Shown here: positions 6,150 through 12,289 of the stretch, in pieces | Numbering within the stretch: position 1 is the stretch's first letter | How the letters are laid out: every line of letters begins with the position of its first letter | NCBI GenBank assembly: GCA_017885365.1 | Contig: JAFNGD010000350.1 | Coordinates: 1-12,289 of the forward strand | Source: Nitrospirota bacterium | GTDB lineage: Bacteria; Nitrospirota; UBA9217 | Length of the DNA: 12,289 bases | Reading direction: 5' to 3' | Notes under the pieces: generated by a model | The model's database searches: none | Told to the model about the DNA's origin: nothing | The model's input: the letters and a program-made list of their open reading frames with translations, nothing else | Position numbers and translations under genes: made by a program

Positions 6150-6329
6150 CTAAGAGTACCGCTCAGCGATGGAATGAAGGATAATACCAGCGGTGAGAAT
6201 TCCGGTATAAGTCATAAGACCTATCCACAATCCGTATTCACTCCCCGTTATGAACCCGATGCCAAACAATCCCATAACGAGAAAAGCAGCGGTTACTCAG
6301 ACAACGTAATATTTTACTATTGGCCTCAT
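6150..6329 (-). pseudogene. Small two-segment membrane protein ORF broken by an in-frame TGA
   Basis: Nine bases after the spt stop, an ATG (6329..6327) preceded by AAGGCGG opens MRPIVKYYVV and then hits TGA (6299..6297). The same frame continues without another stop for 48 codons to a TAG at 6152..6150. It encodes two hydrophobic stretches: VTAAFLVMGLFGIGFITG and YGLWIGLMTYTGILTAGIIL, ending in HSIAERYS. Reading through the TGA would give a coherent 59-residue protein with two membrane segments, so this looks like a small gene of the spt operon with a recent nonsense change (from TGG or CGA). Alternatively a shorter 41-residue product starts at the ATG at 6275, but no ribosome site is seen there. 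TGA is used as a normal stop by several neighbours, so recoding is unlikely. The family is not recognised. Confidence 0.5.
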
Positions 6330-6338
6330 TCCGCCTTT

Positions 6339-7517
6339 TTAAATCACACCCAGTTTCTTCCCTGCCTGCTCCAGGATGACCAGCACCCGGTCGAGCTGTG
6401 CATCGGTATGGGTCGCCATGTAGCTCGTGCGGATGAGGCAGCGTCCCGGCGGTGTTGCCGGGGGGGCGACGGGGTTCACGAAAACGCCCTCATCGCTCAG
6501 GATCTTCCACATCATGAAGGCCCGTTCCATCTCGCCCATGAGCAGCGGGATGATGGGCGTCTCCGAGGTCCCGGTGTCGAACCCCATCTTCTTGAAGGCC
6601 TTCATCATCTTGTGCGTATTATGCCAGAGGTGTTCTCTCAGCTCCGGCTCCTGATCGATGACGTCGAGGGCGGCGATGACGGACGCCACCGAGGCCGGCG
6701 GAGGGCTCGCCGAGAAGATGAGCGGCCGGGACGTATGTTTGATGTAGTGGATCACGTCCTCGCTCGCCGCCACGAACCCGCCGATGGAGGCCATGGACTT
6801 GCTGTAGGTCCCCATGATGATGTCCACGTCCTTCTCGAGCCCGAAATGCTCGGCCGTCCCGCGGCCCGTCTTCCCCAGCACGCCGACGCCGTGGGCGTCG
6901 TCCACCATCAGCCGCGCACCGTACTTCTTGCACACTTTGACGATGTCCGGCAGCGGCGCAATGTCCCCTTCCATGCTGTACACGCCGTCGACGACCACGA
7001 GCTTGCCCCGGTCCCCGCACTCGGAGAGCACGAACTCGAGACTGTTCATGTCGTTGTGCTTGAATTTCTTGACATCGGCATAGGACAGCCGGCAGGCGTC
7101 GATGATGCTGGCGTGGTCCAGCTTGTCGATGACAATGACGTCATCCTTGCCGGCAATGGACGAGATGATGCCGAGGTTTGTCTGGTAGCCGGTGGAGAAG
7201 GTCAGGGCGTTCTCCTTCCGGAAGAACTTGGCCAATTTCTCCTCGAGCTGCACATGGATATCAAGGGTGCCGTTCAGGAAGCGCGAACCGGCGCAGCCGC
7301 TCCCGTACTTCTTCACCGCCTCGATGGCCGCTTCCTTCACCTTGGGGTGGCTCGTAAGGCCGAGGTAGTTGTTCGAGCCGAGCATGATCATCTTCTTGCC
7401 CTCAACCATGACCTCGGGGTTCTGCTCCGATTCCACAACGCGGAAGTATGGATAGAATCCGGCGGCCATCACCTCTTTTGCCGCGGTGTACTTCGTGCAC
7501 TTTTCAAAAAGATCCAA
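6339..7517 (-). CDS. spt: Serine palmitoyltransferase-type alpha-oxoamine synthase
   Basis: 392 residues, soluble, fold-type I PLP enzyme. It condenses an amino acid, here probably L-serine, with a fatty acyl thioester and loses CO2; in Spt this gives 3-ketosphinganine, the first step of sphingolipid synthesis. Visible landmarks are MLGSNNYLGLTSHP (45-58), GSGCAGSRFLNGTLDIHVQ (72-90), LDHASIID (133-140) with the PLP-stacking His135, VDDAHGVGVLG (205-215) with Asp206 and His209, and GTYSKSMASIGGF (236-248) with the PLP lysine Lys240. Near the end NPVAPPATPPGRCLIRTSYM and ATHT match Spt-like members rather than BioF or Kbl. The start is TTG at 7517..7515, backed by GGGAGG seven bases upstream and by an N-terminus (LFEKC...GFYPYF) usual for Spt. 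It lies 44 bases downstream of cerR and upstream of bcerS. Cysteate-using (sulfonolipid) relatives cannot be excluded. Confidence 0.87.
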   Translation of the reverse strand: MDLFEKCTKYTAAKEVMAAGFYPYFRVVESEQNPEVMVEGKKMIMLGSNNYLGLTSHPKVKEAAIEAVKKYGSGCAGSRFLNGTLDIHVQLEEKLAKFFRKENALTFSTGYQTNLGIISSIAGKDDVIVIDKLDHASIIDACRLSYADVKKFKHNDMNSLEFVLSECGDRGKLVVVDGVYSMEGDIAPLPDIVKVCKKYGARLMVDDAHGVGVLGKTGRGTAEHFGLEKDVDIIMGTYSKSMASIGGFVAASEDVIHYIKHTSRPLIFSASPPPASVASVIAALDVIDQEPELREHLWHNTHKMMKAFKKMGFDTGTSETPIIPLLMGEMERAFMMWKILSDEGVFVNPVAPPATPPGRCLIRTSYMATHTDAQLDRVLVILEQAGKKLGVI

Positions 7518-7524
7518 TGTACTG

Positions 7525-7530
7525 CCTCCC
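7525..7530 (-). promoter_or_regulatory. Strong ribosome binding site for the TTG start of spt
   Basis: On the minus strand GGGAGG is followed by seven bases (CAGTACA) and TTG. The strong site at ideal spacing decides for the rare TTG at 7517 over the internal ATG at codon 17, which would remove the conserved N-terminus. Confidence 0.75.
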
Positions 7531-7561
7531 TCTCATCCCATAAGGAATATCGCTGACCTGA

Positions 7562-8563
7562 TCAGCGGACCCAACCTGCTTCACGGTACCATTTCCAGGT
7601 GCGCTCGAGTCCCTGCTCCAGCGGAACGCCTGCGCTGAAACCAAGATCGTCACGGGTCCTGCCCAGGTCGCAGGTCCAGTATTGCTGGACCGCCTCCCGG
7701 ACCTTCTGTCGGCTCATGATCGTTGCCTTGCCTCGGAGGGCGCCGGCCGCCTCGGACAGCGCTCCAATGGCATATCCCATCCAAACCGGCACCTTGATGA
7801 CCTTCGCGTTCACGCCGCCGGTCCGCTGCAGCGCCTGGTGGAATTCCGTCGTTGAATATACCCGATCCTCGGCGACGAAATATCTGCTGCCGCTCGGGAC
7901 CGTCCGTTCCCCGGCCAGCAGAAGCGCCTCGGCCAGGTCCTCCACGTAGCACCAGTTCAGGAAGCGCTCCCCACCCCGTAGGTCGAGGATGAGACCCTTT
8001 GACGCCCACGTGAACAATTCGAACACATCGGTATCGCGCGGGCCGTACACCGCAGCGGGCCGGAGGATCACGATCGGGAACCGTTCCCGGAAGCGGAGCG
8101 TCTCCGCCTCGCTAAGAAGCTTGCTCCTCCCGTAATCCGATACCGGCCGCGGAAGGTCGGTATCCCGTACCGGCCTGCCGTCAACGGCGGGACCGGCCGC
8201 GGCAAGACTGGAGACCAGGATGAACTTCCTGAGCCCGGGGTTGTGACGGCCGCACGCCTCGAGGAGGTTCCGGGTGCCGATATGGTTCACCTCGTAATAA
8301 TCGCGCGGACGGTACGACTTGGTAAGCCCGGCGACATGATACACGACCGCGGCATTCCTGACCGCAGCGGCAAGCGAACCAGGGTCCGAACAATCACCAA
8401 CGACCACGCGGACCTTCAGGCCCTTCAACCAGCGGTGCCTGGCCGGGTCCCGTATGAGGCAGGTGACATCGTAGCCCCTGCGGAGCAGCAGCTCAACGAG
8501 GTGGCTCCCCACGAATCCGGTGCCGCCGGTGACCAGGACCGTGCCGGTAACATTTTGTTTCAT
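7562..8563 (-). CDS. cerR: NAD(P)-dependent epimerase/dehydratase-fold reductase, probable ceramide reductase
   Basis: 333 residues, extended short-chain dehydrogenase. The N-terminal Rossmann motif is VLVTGGTGFVGSHL (9-22); then come VVVGDCSD (53-60), VYHVAGLTKSYRP (74-86), the catalytic Ser in ILVSSLAAAG (115-124) and the YGRSK catalytic pair Tyr144/Lys148, then ILRPAAVYGPRDTD (166-179). The C-terminal half, which binds substrate, is less recognisable. In bacterial ceramide synthesis a protein of this fold, CerR, reduces the keto group of the N-acylated product; the position directly before spt and in the same unit as a bCerS homologue argues for that role. Other family members act on nucleotide sugars (for example HpnA-like), so the assignment is context-dependent. 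The ATG at 8563 is chosen: an upstream GTG at 8587 lies at or before the predicted transcription start and adds only non-conserved residues. No strong Shine-Dalgarno is seen. Confidence 0.72.
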   Translation of the reverse strand: MKQNVTGTVLVTGGTGFVGSHLVELLLRRGYDVTCLIRDPARHRWLKGLKVRVVVGDCSDPGSLAAAVRNAAVVYHVAGLTKSYRPRDYYEVNHIGTRNLLEACGRHNPGLRKFILVSSLAAAGPAVDGRPVRDTDLPRPVSDYGRSKLLSEAETLRFRERFPIVILRPAAVYGPRDTDVFELFTWASKGLILDLRGGERFLNWCYVEDLAEALLLAGERTVPSGSRYFVAEDRVYSTTEFHQALQRTGGVNAKVIKVPVWMGYAIGALSEAAGALRGKATIMSRQKVREAVQQYWTCDLGRTRDDLGFSAGVPLEQGLERTWKWYREAGWVR

Positions 8564-8591
8564 ATGATATCGCTGCCGAAAAAGCACCGAC

Positions 8592-8620
8592 AGTTTAGCG
8601 AATGCGGCAAATTAAGTCAA
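8592..8620 (-). promoter_or_regulatory. Sigma-70 promoter of the cerR-spt unit
   Basis: On the minus strand TTGACT (8620..8615) is followed by 17 bases and TAAACT (8597..8592), matching consensus at five and four of six positions. Transcription would start near 8585, about 22 bases before the cerR ATG. It lies in the 70-base gap after the metal exporter, so the ceramide genes probably form their own transcription unit. Confidence 0.6.
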
Positions 8621-8633
8621 GGAATATGGGGAG

Positions 8634-9608
8634 TTAGCGGTGGTTTTTTATATCCTCAGGAAGCGGACAGGCACCGTTCTCAGCGCACCGTTCACATTCG
8701 AACTGAATGGTGCTGTGGAGGATCTTGTAGCGCTCCGCAAGCCTCTGCCTGATGGCGTCGAGCAGTTCCCTGCTGCCGCTTACCGGCATGTCATCGACGA
8801 CGACATGGGCGCTCAAGGCATAGACGCCGGAGGTGATGGTCCACACATGGATATGATACGCTTCCTTGACGCCGTCAAGCTCTTGAATGTCCGCCGCGAT
8901 CGCGGCCACGTTGATATGCGCAGGGGCCGACTCCAGGAGGATGTTCACGGACTCGGTTACCAGCCCATAGGAACCGATCATGATCCCGATCGCTATCAGG
9001 ATACTCAGGATCGGGTCGATGAGATACCATCCCGAGTAATAGATCACTATTCCACCGATGATGACGCCCACCGACGAGATCGCGTCGCCGATGATATGCA
9101 GAAAGGCACCGCGGATGTTCAGGCTGGTCTCGTGGTGTTTGACCAGGAACAGGGCGCCGAAGATATTGGCGATGAGGCCGATGACCGCGACGGCCAGCAT
9201 CAGCGTCCCCTGCACCGGGGGCGGGTTCAGGATGCGCTGATAGGCCTCGAACATGATATAGAGCGAGATGATCACCAGGGTGATCCCGTTCAGGAAGGCT
9301 GCGAGGATCTCAAGGCGGTAAAACCCGAAGGTCTTCCTGTCCGTGGCGGGCATATCAGCAAACTTCATGGCTAAGAACGACAGGGCGAGGGCCAGGGTGT
9401 CCGTGAACATATGACCGGCGTCGGAAAGGAGGGCAAGGCTGTTCGACAGGAGACCGCCGATGATCTCGGCGATCATCATGAACAGGGTGATCGTGAGGGC
9501 GATCAGGAGGCCTTTCCTCCCCCCTGCAGCCGCGTGGGAGTGACCGTGCGCGTGTTCATGGCCATGTTCCTGGTCGTGGTGCGTGTTGTGTCGCGAAGGC
9601 AGTGTCAT
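8634..9608 (-). CDS. Cation diffusion facilitator (CzcD/ZitB-type Zn/Cd/Co exporter)
   Basis: 324 residues from the ATG at 9608. It exports divalent metal from the cytoplasm in exchange for protons. The N-terminus is a His-rich loop (HHDQEHGHEHAHGHSH, 10-25). Six membrane segments follow, with the two metal-site pairs of the family: SDAGHMFTD (His66/Asp70) in TM2 and HIIGDAISS (His171/Asp175) in TM5. The cytoplasmic C-terminal domain (about 215-303) holds the usual YHIHVWTITSG (251-261) and ends with a Cys-bearing tail (Cys305, Cys308, Cys314). These His/Asp pairs indicate Zn-type selectivity. Its ATG overlaps the TGA of mqnA (ATGA), so translation is probably coupled. The reading frame stays open upstream, but the family N-terminus and the overlap fix the start here. 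Confidence 0.95.
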   Translation of the reverse strand: MTLPSRHNTHHDQEHGHEHAHGHSHAAAGGRKGLLIALTITLFMMIAEIIGGLLSNSLALLSDAGHMFTDTLALALSFLAMKFADMPATDRKTFGFYRLEILAAFLNGITLVIISLYIMFEAYQRILNPPPVQGTLMLAVAVIGLIANIFGALFLVKHHETSLNIRGAFLHIIGDAISSVGVIIGGIVIYYSGWYLIDPILSILIAIGIMIGSYGLVTESVNILLESAPAHINVAAIAADIQELDGVKEAYHIHVWTITSGVYALSAHVVVDDMPVSGSRELLDAIRQRLAERYKILHSTIQFECERCAENGACPLPEDIKNHR

Positions 9609-10426
9609 ATATTCTTTTTCCAGAACCGGAGCTCCGGCACGGCATCGATAGCCCCCAGTTCCGCCGCGTACCCGTAGTAGGTCAGGAGCCCCTTCTGCTC
9701 CTCGGGACCGAAGTCGTAGCTGAAGCAGTTCCAGTACTGCAAAAGCATATCGGCAGAGATCCCGAAACCTGCGGCGTGCCCGTCCGCCAGCTCGCGCAGG
9801 CGGGACAAACCGTACTGTTTTGACTCCGTGAGAATATCGGCAAGCCGTGCCAGGTCCTGTTCGATCGTCTTCCGGTAGTTCACCTGCCACAGTGCGAACA
9901 CAAAGGGCAGGCCGGTCTGCTGATGCCAGAGGTCACCGAGGTCATAGGCATGAGGGAAACGGGGACTGACGGAACGCTTGAGGGCGAGGTCGCCGATGGT
10001 CAGGACCGCGTCCGCCTGGTCGTAGGGATCCTCTACTCCCTGCTCGTACAGCATGAAATCGGGGTTCACGCCGGTAAAGAGCTCAAGGATCACCCTAAGC
10101 AGGACGACCGATGTGGCCGATGCCGTGGTCAGGGCCACGGTCTTTTTGTTCAACTCGTCCAGGGGGACCCGGCTCTCGAGCAGGATGCTCATGACCTTGT
10201 TCCGGGATGTGATCGACAGGCCGGACAGGATGCGGTACTTGCCCGGGTAGGTTGCATACTCGATCGATGACGACGGAGAAACATCGATCTTGCCCTCCAC
10301 GAGGGCCCGGTTCAATTCGGAAGGGATACCTTCCACGATCGGAAAAGGACAGGCGACCTTCCCGGTCAGGATCCCGGCATGGACCGGGAAGCAGTTTGAA
10401 TAGATTATGTGGCCCAGTTTCAGCAT
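9605..10426 (-). CDS. mqnA: Chorismate dehydratase of the futalosine menaquinone pathway
   Basis: 273 residues, periplasmic-binding-protein-like fold. MqnA removes water from chorismate to give 3-[(1-carboxyvinyl)oxy]benzoate, the entry step of futalosine-dependent menaquinone synthesis. Landmarks are LGHIIYSNCFPVHAGI (4-19), GIPSELNRALVEGKIDVSP (33-51) followed by SSSIEYA (52-58), the SATSV ligand loop (103-107), LTIGDLALK (142-150) and YDLGDLWHQQTGLPFVFALW (161-180). Length is normal. The start is the ATG at 10426, which gives the standard MLKLGHI N-terminus; GGTGGG about nine bases upstream may serve as ribosome site. No other menaquinone gene is in the window; its partner is a metal exporter, so the coupling is probably positional rather than functional. 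Confidence 0.92.
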   Translation of the reverse strand: MLKLGHIIYSNCFPVHAGILTGKVACPFPIVEGIPSELNRALVEGKIDVSPSSSIEYATYPGKYRILSGLSITSRNKVMSILLESRVPLDELNKKTVALTTASATSVVLLRVILELFTGVNPDFMLYEQGVEDPYDQADAVLTIGDLALKRSVSPRFPHAYDLGDLWHQQTGLPFVFALWQVNYRKTIEQDLARLADILTESKQYGLSRLRELADGHAAGFGISADMLLQYWNCFSYDFGPEEQKGLLTYYGYAAELGAIDAVPELRFWKKNI

Positions 10427-10497
10427 AAGTATCTGCCCACCATATATAAATATGCAGCCAATACCATCACGTAACACTGGAGGTTATTGAATGAATG

Positions 10498-10506
10498 ATT
10501 ATATCA
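10498..10506 (-). promoter_or_regulatory. Extended -10 promoter upstream of mqnA, inside a palindrome
   Basis: The minus strand reads TGATATAAT, a perfect TGn plus TATAAT. It lies in the 87-base gap between the RND stop and mqnA; transcription would start near 10491, leaving a leader of about 65 bases. No good -35 was found. The hexamer is embedded in the perfect palindrome AATGAT-TAT-ATCATT (10494..10508), which could be an operator. Confidence 0.5.
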
Positions 10507-10513
10507 TTTATTA

Positions 10514-12289
10514 TCAATTAGTTACGCTTTTCTTTCTAAACTTATTCTCCATGTCATCGATCAGGGTATAAATAACCGGTACGACCACCAGAGTTAGCAG
10601 TGTCGACGTGATCAGGCCACCGATGACCGCAATGGCCATAGGTGCCCGGGACTCCGCTCCCTCTCCGATCTTCAGGGCTGTCGGCAGCATGCCGAAGACC
10701 ATGGCTGCTGTGGTCATAATGATCGGCCGGAGCCGAACAGGACCGGCTTTTAACAGCGCCTCATCCCGCCCCATTCCCCTGCTCCGAAGCGTAATGGTAT
10801 AGTCGACGAGCAGGATCGCGTTCTTGGTCACCAGGCCCATGAGCATGATGACGCCGATAAGGCTGAAGATGCTGATCCGCTCTCCCGTGACCAAAAGGAG
10901 CCCCATGGCGCCGATGAGGCTCACCGGCAGCGAGAACATGATCGTGAAGGGGTGGACAAAGCTCTCGAACTGCGACGCCAGGATCATATAGACCATGATC
11001 ACGGCGATGATCAGGGCAAAGGCGATGTTCTTGAAGGCATCCAGCATGGCGTCTGCCATGCCCACATACCGGGTGGAAATGTCAGGGCTTGTGTTCTTCT
11101 TGACGATCTTGTTGAGATCCGCCATGGCCTCGGCCATGGGCTTGGTCTTTTCCGTTCCCGCGAACAACGTGGCGGCCCGCTGCCGGTTATAGTGCATGAT
11201 GAGGGTGGGACCCTTCCCGGTCTCGATGCGGGTAACATCCTTCATGCGCACCAGTTCGCCCGTCGACGAGCGGACCCAGAGCGCTTCCAATGCCGACGGC
11301 CGGTCCCGTTCGGCCTCCGTCAGCCGTGCCGTGATGTCATAACGCTCGCCTTCTTTTTCGTCCTTATACTTCCCGATGATCTCCCCGCCGATCATGGTAT
11401 TGACCGTAGCGCCGATGGCGGCCGCGCTTACGCCGAGGTTCGCAGCCCGATCGCGATCGATGTGCACCCGGACCTCAGGCTTGCCTGTCTCGATCGAGGT
11501 ATCGACATCAACGATGCCGGGCAGTTTTGCGAACTCGTCCCTGATGGCGATCGTCCGCATCGTAATATCGTCGAGGTCCCGGCCCTGGATCATGAGTTGG
11601 ATCGGCACGGACCGCATGCCGCCTCCTACCATGGCGATCATTTCCACCGACGACTTCATGTCGGGGACCTTTGAGACCCGGTCCCGGACCTGCTTCATGG
11701 AGTCGATCTGGACGATCTGCCGGTCCTTCCGCTCCTTCATATTCACGAAGATCCTGCTCTTGTTGACATCGGGAGTGAGGTCGGAACCGGTGACATAGAA
11801 GGTGCTCAGTATCTCCGGCCGCAGGCGGAGCTGCTCGTCGATCTTCCGCATGGAGCTGTCGGCGCGCAACAGCGAATAGTCGATGGGCGTCTCCAGCCTG
11901 ACCATGTATCGTCCCTGGTCCTCGGCCGGCATGAATTCCTTCCCCAGAACGGCAAAGAGCGCGAGGCCGGCCGCGACGCTTGCCAAGGCCAAGACGATGA
12001 CCTTCCAGCGGTTCCGGAGCGCCCATGCAAGAAGCGGTCGATAGACGCCGAACACCGCGTCGAACCCTCTCTCGAGGAACATATAGACCTTGCCGTGCTT
12101 CTTGGTGTAGCTCAGGAAACGCGAGGTCAGCATGGGCGTGAGCGTCAGGGAAACGAACAGGGAGATCAGGACCGCAACCGTGACCGTGATCCCGAACTCG
12201 AAGAAGAACTTGCCCACGATGCCCTTCATGAACGCCACGGGCACGAAGACCGCCACGATGGACAGGGTGGTGGCCATGACCGCCAGGCC
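10514..12289 (-). CDS. RND efflux pump inner-membrane transporter, HAE1/AcrB family (C-terminal part)
   Basis: 592 residues are visible; the frame stays open to the window edge (GLAV before the ATG at 12277), so the N-terminal 440 or so residues of a typical 1030-residue pump are missing. The pump uses the proton gradient to expel hydrophobic or amphiphilic compounds through an adaptor and TolC. Counting from the Met at 12277: the end of the first membrane half (VAVFVPVAFMKG, 8-19; FFFEFGITVTVAVLI, 24-38), TM7 (about 92-111) followed by LGKEFMPAEDQG (111-122), the second porter/docking domain (about 125-410), then TM8-12, including MGLVTKNAILLVDYTI (480-495) with the proton-relay Lys485, and RLRPIIMTTAAMVFGMLPTA (515-534). 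The stop is TGA at 10516..10514. The TM4 Asp pair would be outside the window. Confidence 0.94.
   Translation of the reverse strand, partial: GLAVMATTLSIVAVFVPVAFMKGIVGKFFFEFGITVTVAVLISLFVSLTLTPMLTSRFLSYTKKHGKVYMFLERGFDAVFGVYRPLLAWALRNRWKVIVLALASVAAGLALFAVLGKEFMPAEDQGRYMVRLETPIDYSLLRADSSMRKIDEQLRLRPEILSTFYVTGSDLTPDVNKSRIFVNMKERKDRQIVQIDSMKQVRDRVSKVPDMKSSVEMIAMVGGGMRSVPIQLMIQGRDLDDITMRTIAIRDEFAKLPGIVDVDTSIETGKPEVRVHIDRDRAANLGVSAAAIGATVNTMIGGEIIGKYKDEKEGERYDITARLTEAERDRPSALEALWVRSSTGELVRMKDVTRIETGKGPTLIMHYNRQRAATLFAGTEKTKPMAEAMADLNKIVKKNTSPDISTRYVGMADAMLDAFKNIAFALIIAVIMVYMILASQFESFVHPFTIMFSLPVSLIGAMGLLLVTGERISIFSLIGVIMLMGLVTKNAILLVDYTITLRSRGMGRDEALLKAGPVRLRPIIMTTAAMVFGMLPTALKIGEGAESRAPMAIAVIGGLITSTLLTLVVVPVIYTLIDDMENKFRKKSVTN

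Larger units (their letters stand above)
5927..6338. other. 412-base gap between spt and bcerS
   Basis: This interval holds a disrupted small membrane-protein ORF next to spt (6150..6329) and a GC-rich double hairpin (6027..6104). The remaining stretches (5927..6026 and 6105..6149) show no convincing gene. A weak hairpin (CTCTTcttgaAAAGAG, near 5977) lacks a T-run. No strong promoter was identified. Confidence 0.5.

Noticed and set aside
6297..6299. TGA read as selenocysteine or tryptophan in the small ORF
   Set aside because: cerR, bcerS, mqnA, the RND pump, the SRPBCC gene and the PAP2-like gene all end in TGA, so the code is standard, and no SECIS-like hairpin was evident just downstream. 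A nonsense change is simpler.
6339..7517. 8-amino-7-oxononanoate synthase (BioF) or glycine C-acetyltransferase (Kbl)
   Set aside because: Same fold, but the GSRFLNGTLDIH and NPVAPPATPP / ATHT blocks and the bCerS/CerR neighbours fit the Spt-like branch better. No biotin or threonine-degradation genes are nearby.
6174..7556. A 460-codon plus-strand open frame across spt
   Set aside because: Antisense to a well-recognised PLP enzyme; no motif, no ribosome site, and it crosses the small ORF and repeat-bearing gap.

Overview
The window comes from a GC-rich Gram-negative (diderm) bacterium. It carries a TolC-type outer-membrane channel, two periplasm-spanning export systems and an MqnA-type enzyme of futalosine menaquinone synthesis. 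Together with intergenic low-complexity inverted repeats, this suggests a Nitrospirota- or Desulfobacterota-like lineage. That placement is an inference from gene content, not a phylogeny. Apart from one gene (3273..4178), everything is on the minus strand, so the minus-strand story reads from right to left. No tRNA, rRNA, CRISPR array or transposase was seen.

Right part (12289 to 8634). The C-terminal half of an RND (HAE1/AcrB-like) efflux pump runs in from beyond the window edge. It is followed by a probable promoter with a perfect extended -10, then mqnA (chorismate dehydratase) and a cation-diffusion-facilitator Zn/Cd/Co exporter. The last two overlap by four bases (ATGA).

Centre (8620 to 4131). 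A good sigma-70 promoter starts a unit of cerR (NAD-dependent reductase), spt (serine palmitoyltransferase-type PLP enzyme, TTG start), a broken small membrane-protein ORF, a GC-rich double-hairpin repeat, bcerS (YghO-like GNAT, the bacterial ceramide-synthase family) and a CTP-dependent polyprenol/diacylglycerol-kinase-like membrane protein. The Spt, bCerS and CerR families are those of the bacterial ceramide pathway: Spt makes 3-ketosphinganine, bCerS N-acylates it and CerR reduces the keto group. The lipid kinase, and the Aur1/PAP2-like membrane enzyme converging on it with a 48-bp tail overlap, are natural candidates for adding or removing a phosphate or phospho-headgroup. This is the most interesting part of the window.

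Left part (3275 to 1). The PAP2-like gene diverges from an exporter operon: a TolC-family channel, an SRPBCC/START-like lipid-binding-fold protein, a MacA/HlyD-type membrane fusion protein and a MacB/LolD-type ABC ATPase cut by the window edge. The 58-base divergent spacer holds back-to-back promoter elements so close to both start codons that both mRNAs may be leaderless. A START-like protein inside a tripartite exporter next to a sphingolipid locus suggests that the pump could move lipids or lipid-like molecules. That link is inference.

Three unrelated intergenic repeat elements (148..275, 4739..4802, 6027..6104) interrupt otherwise compact operons. Each is an imperfect inverted repeat of a different composition.
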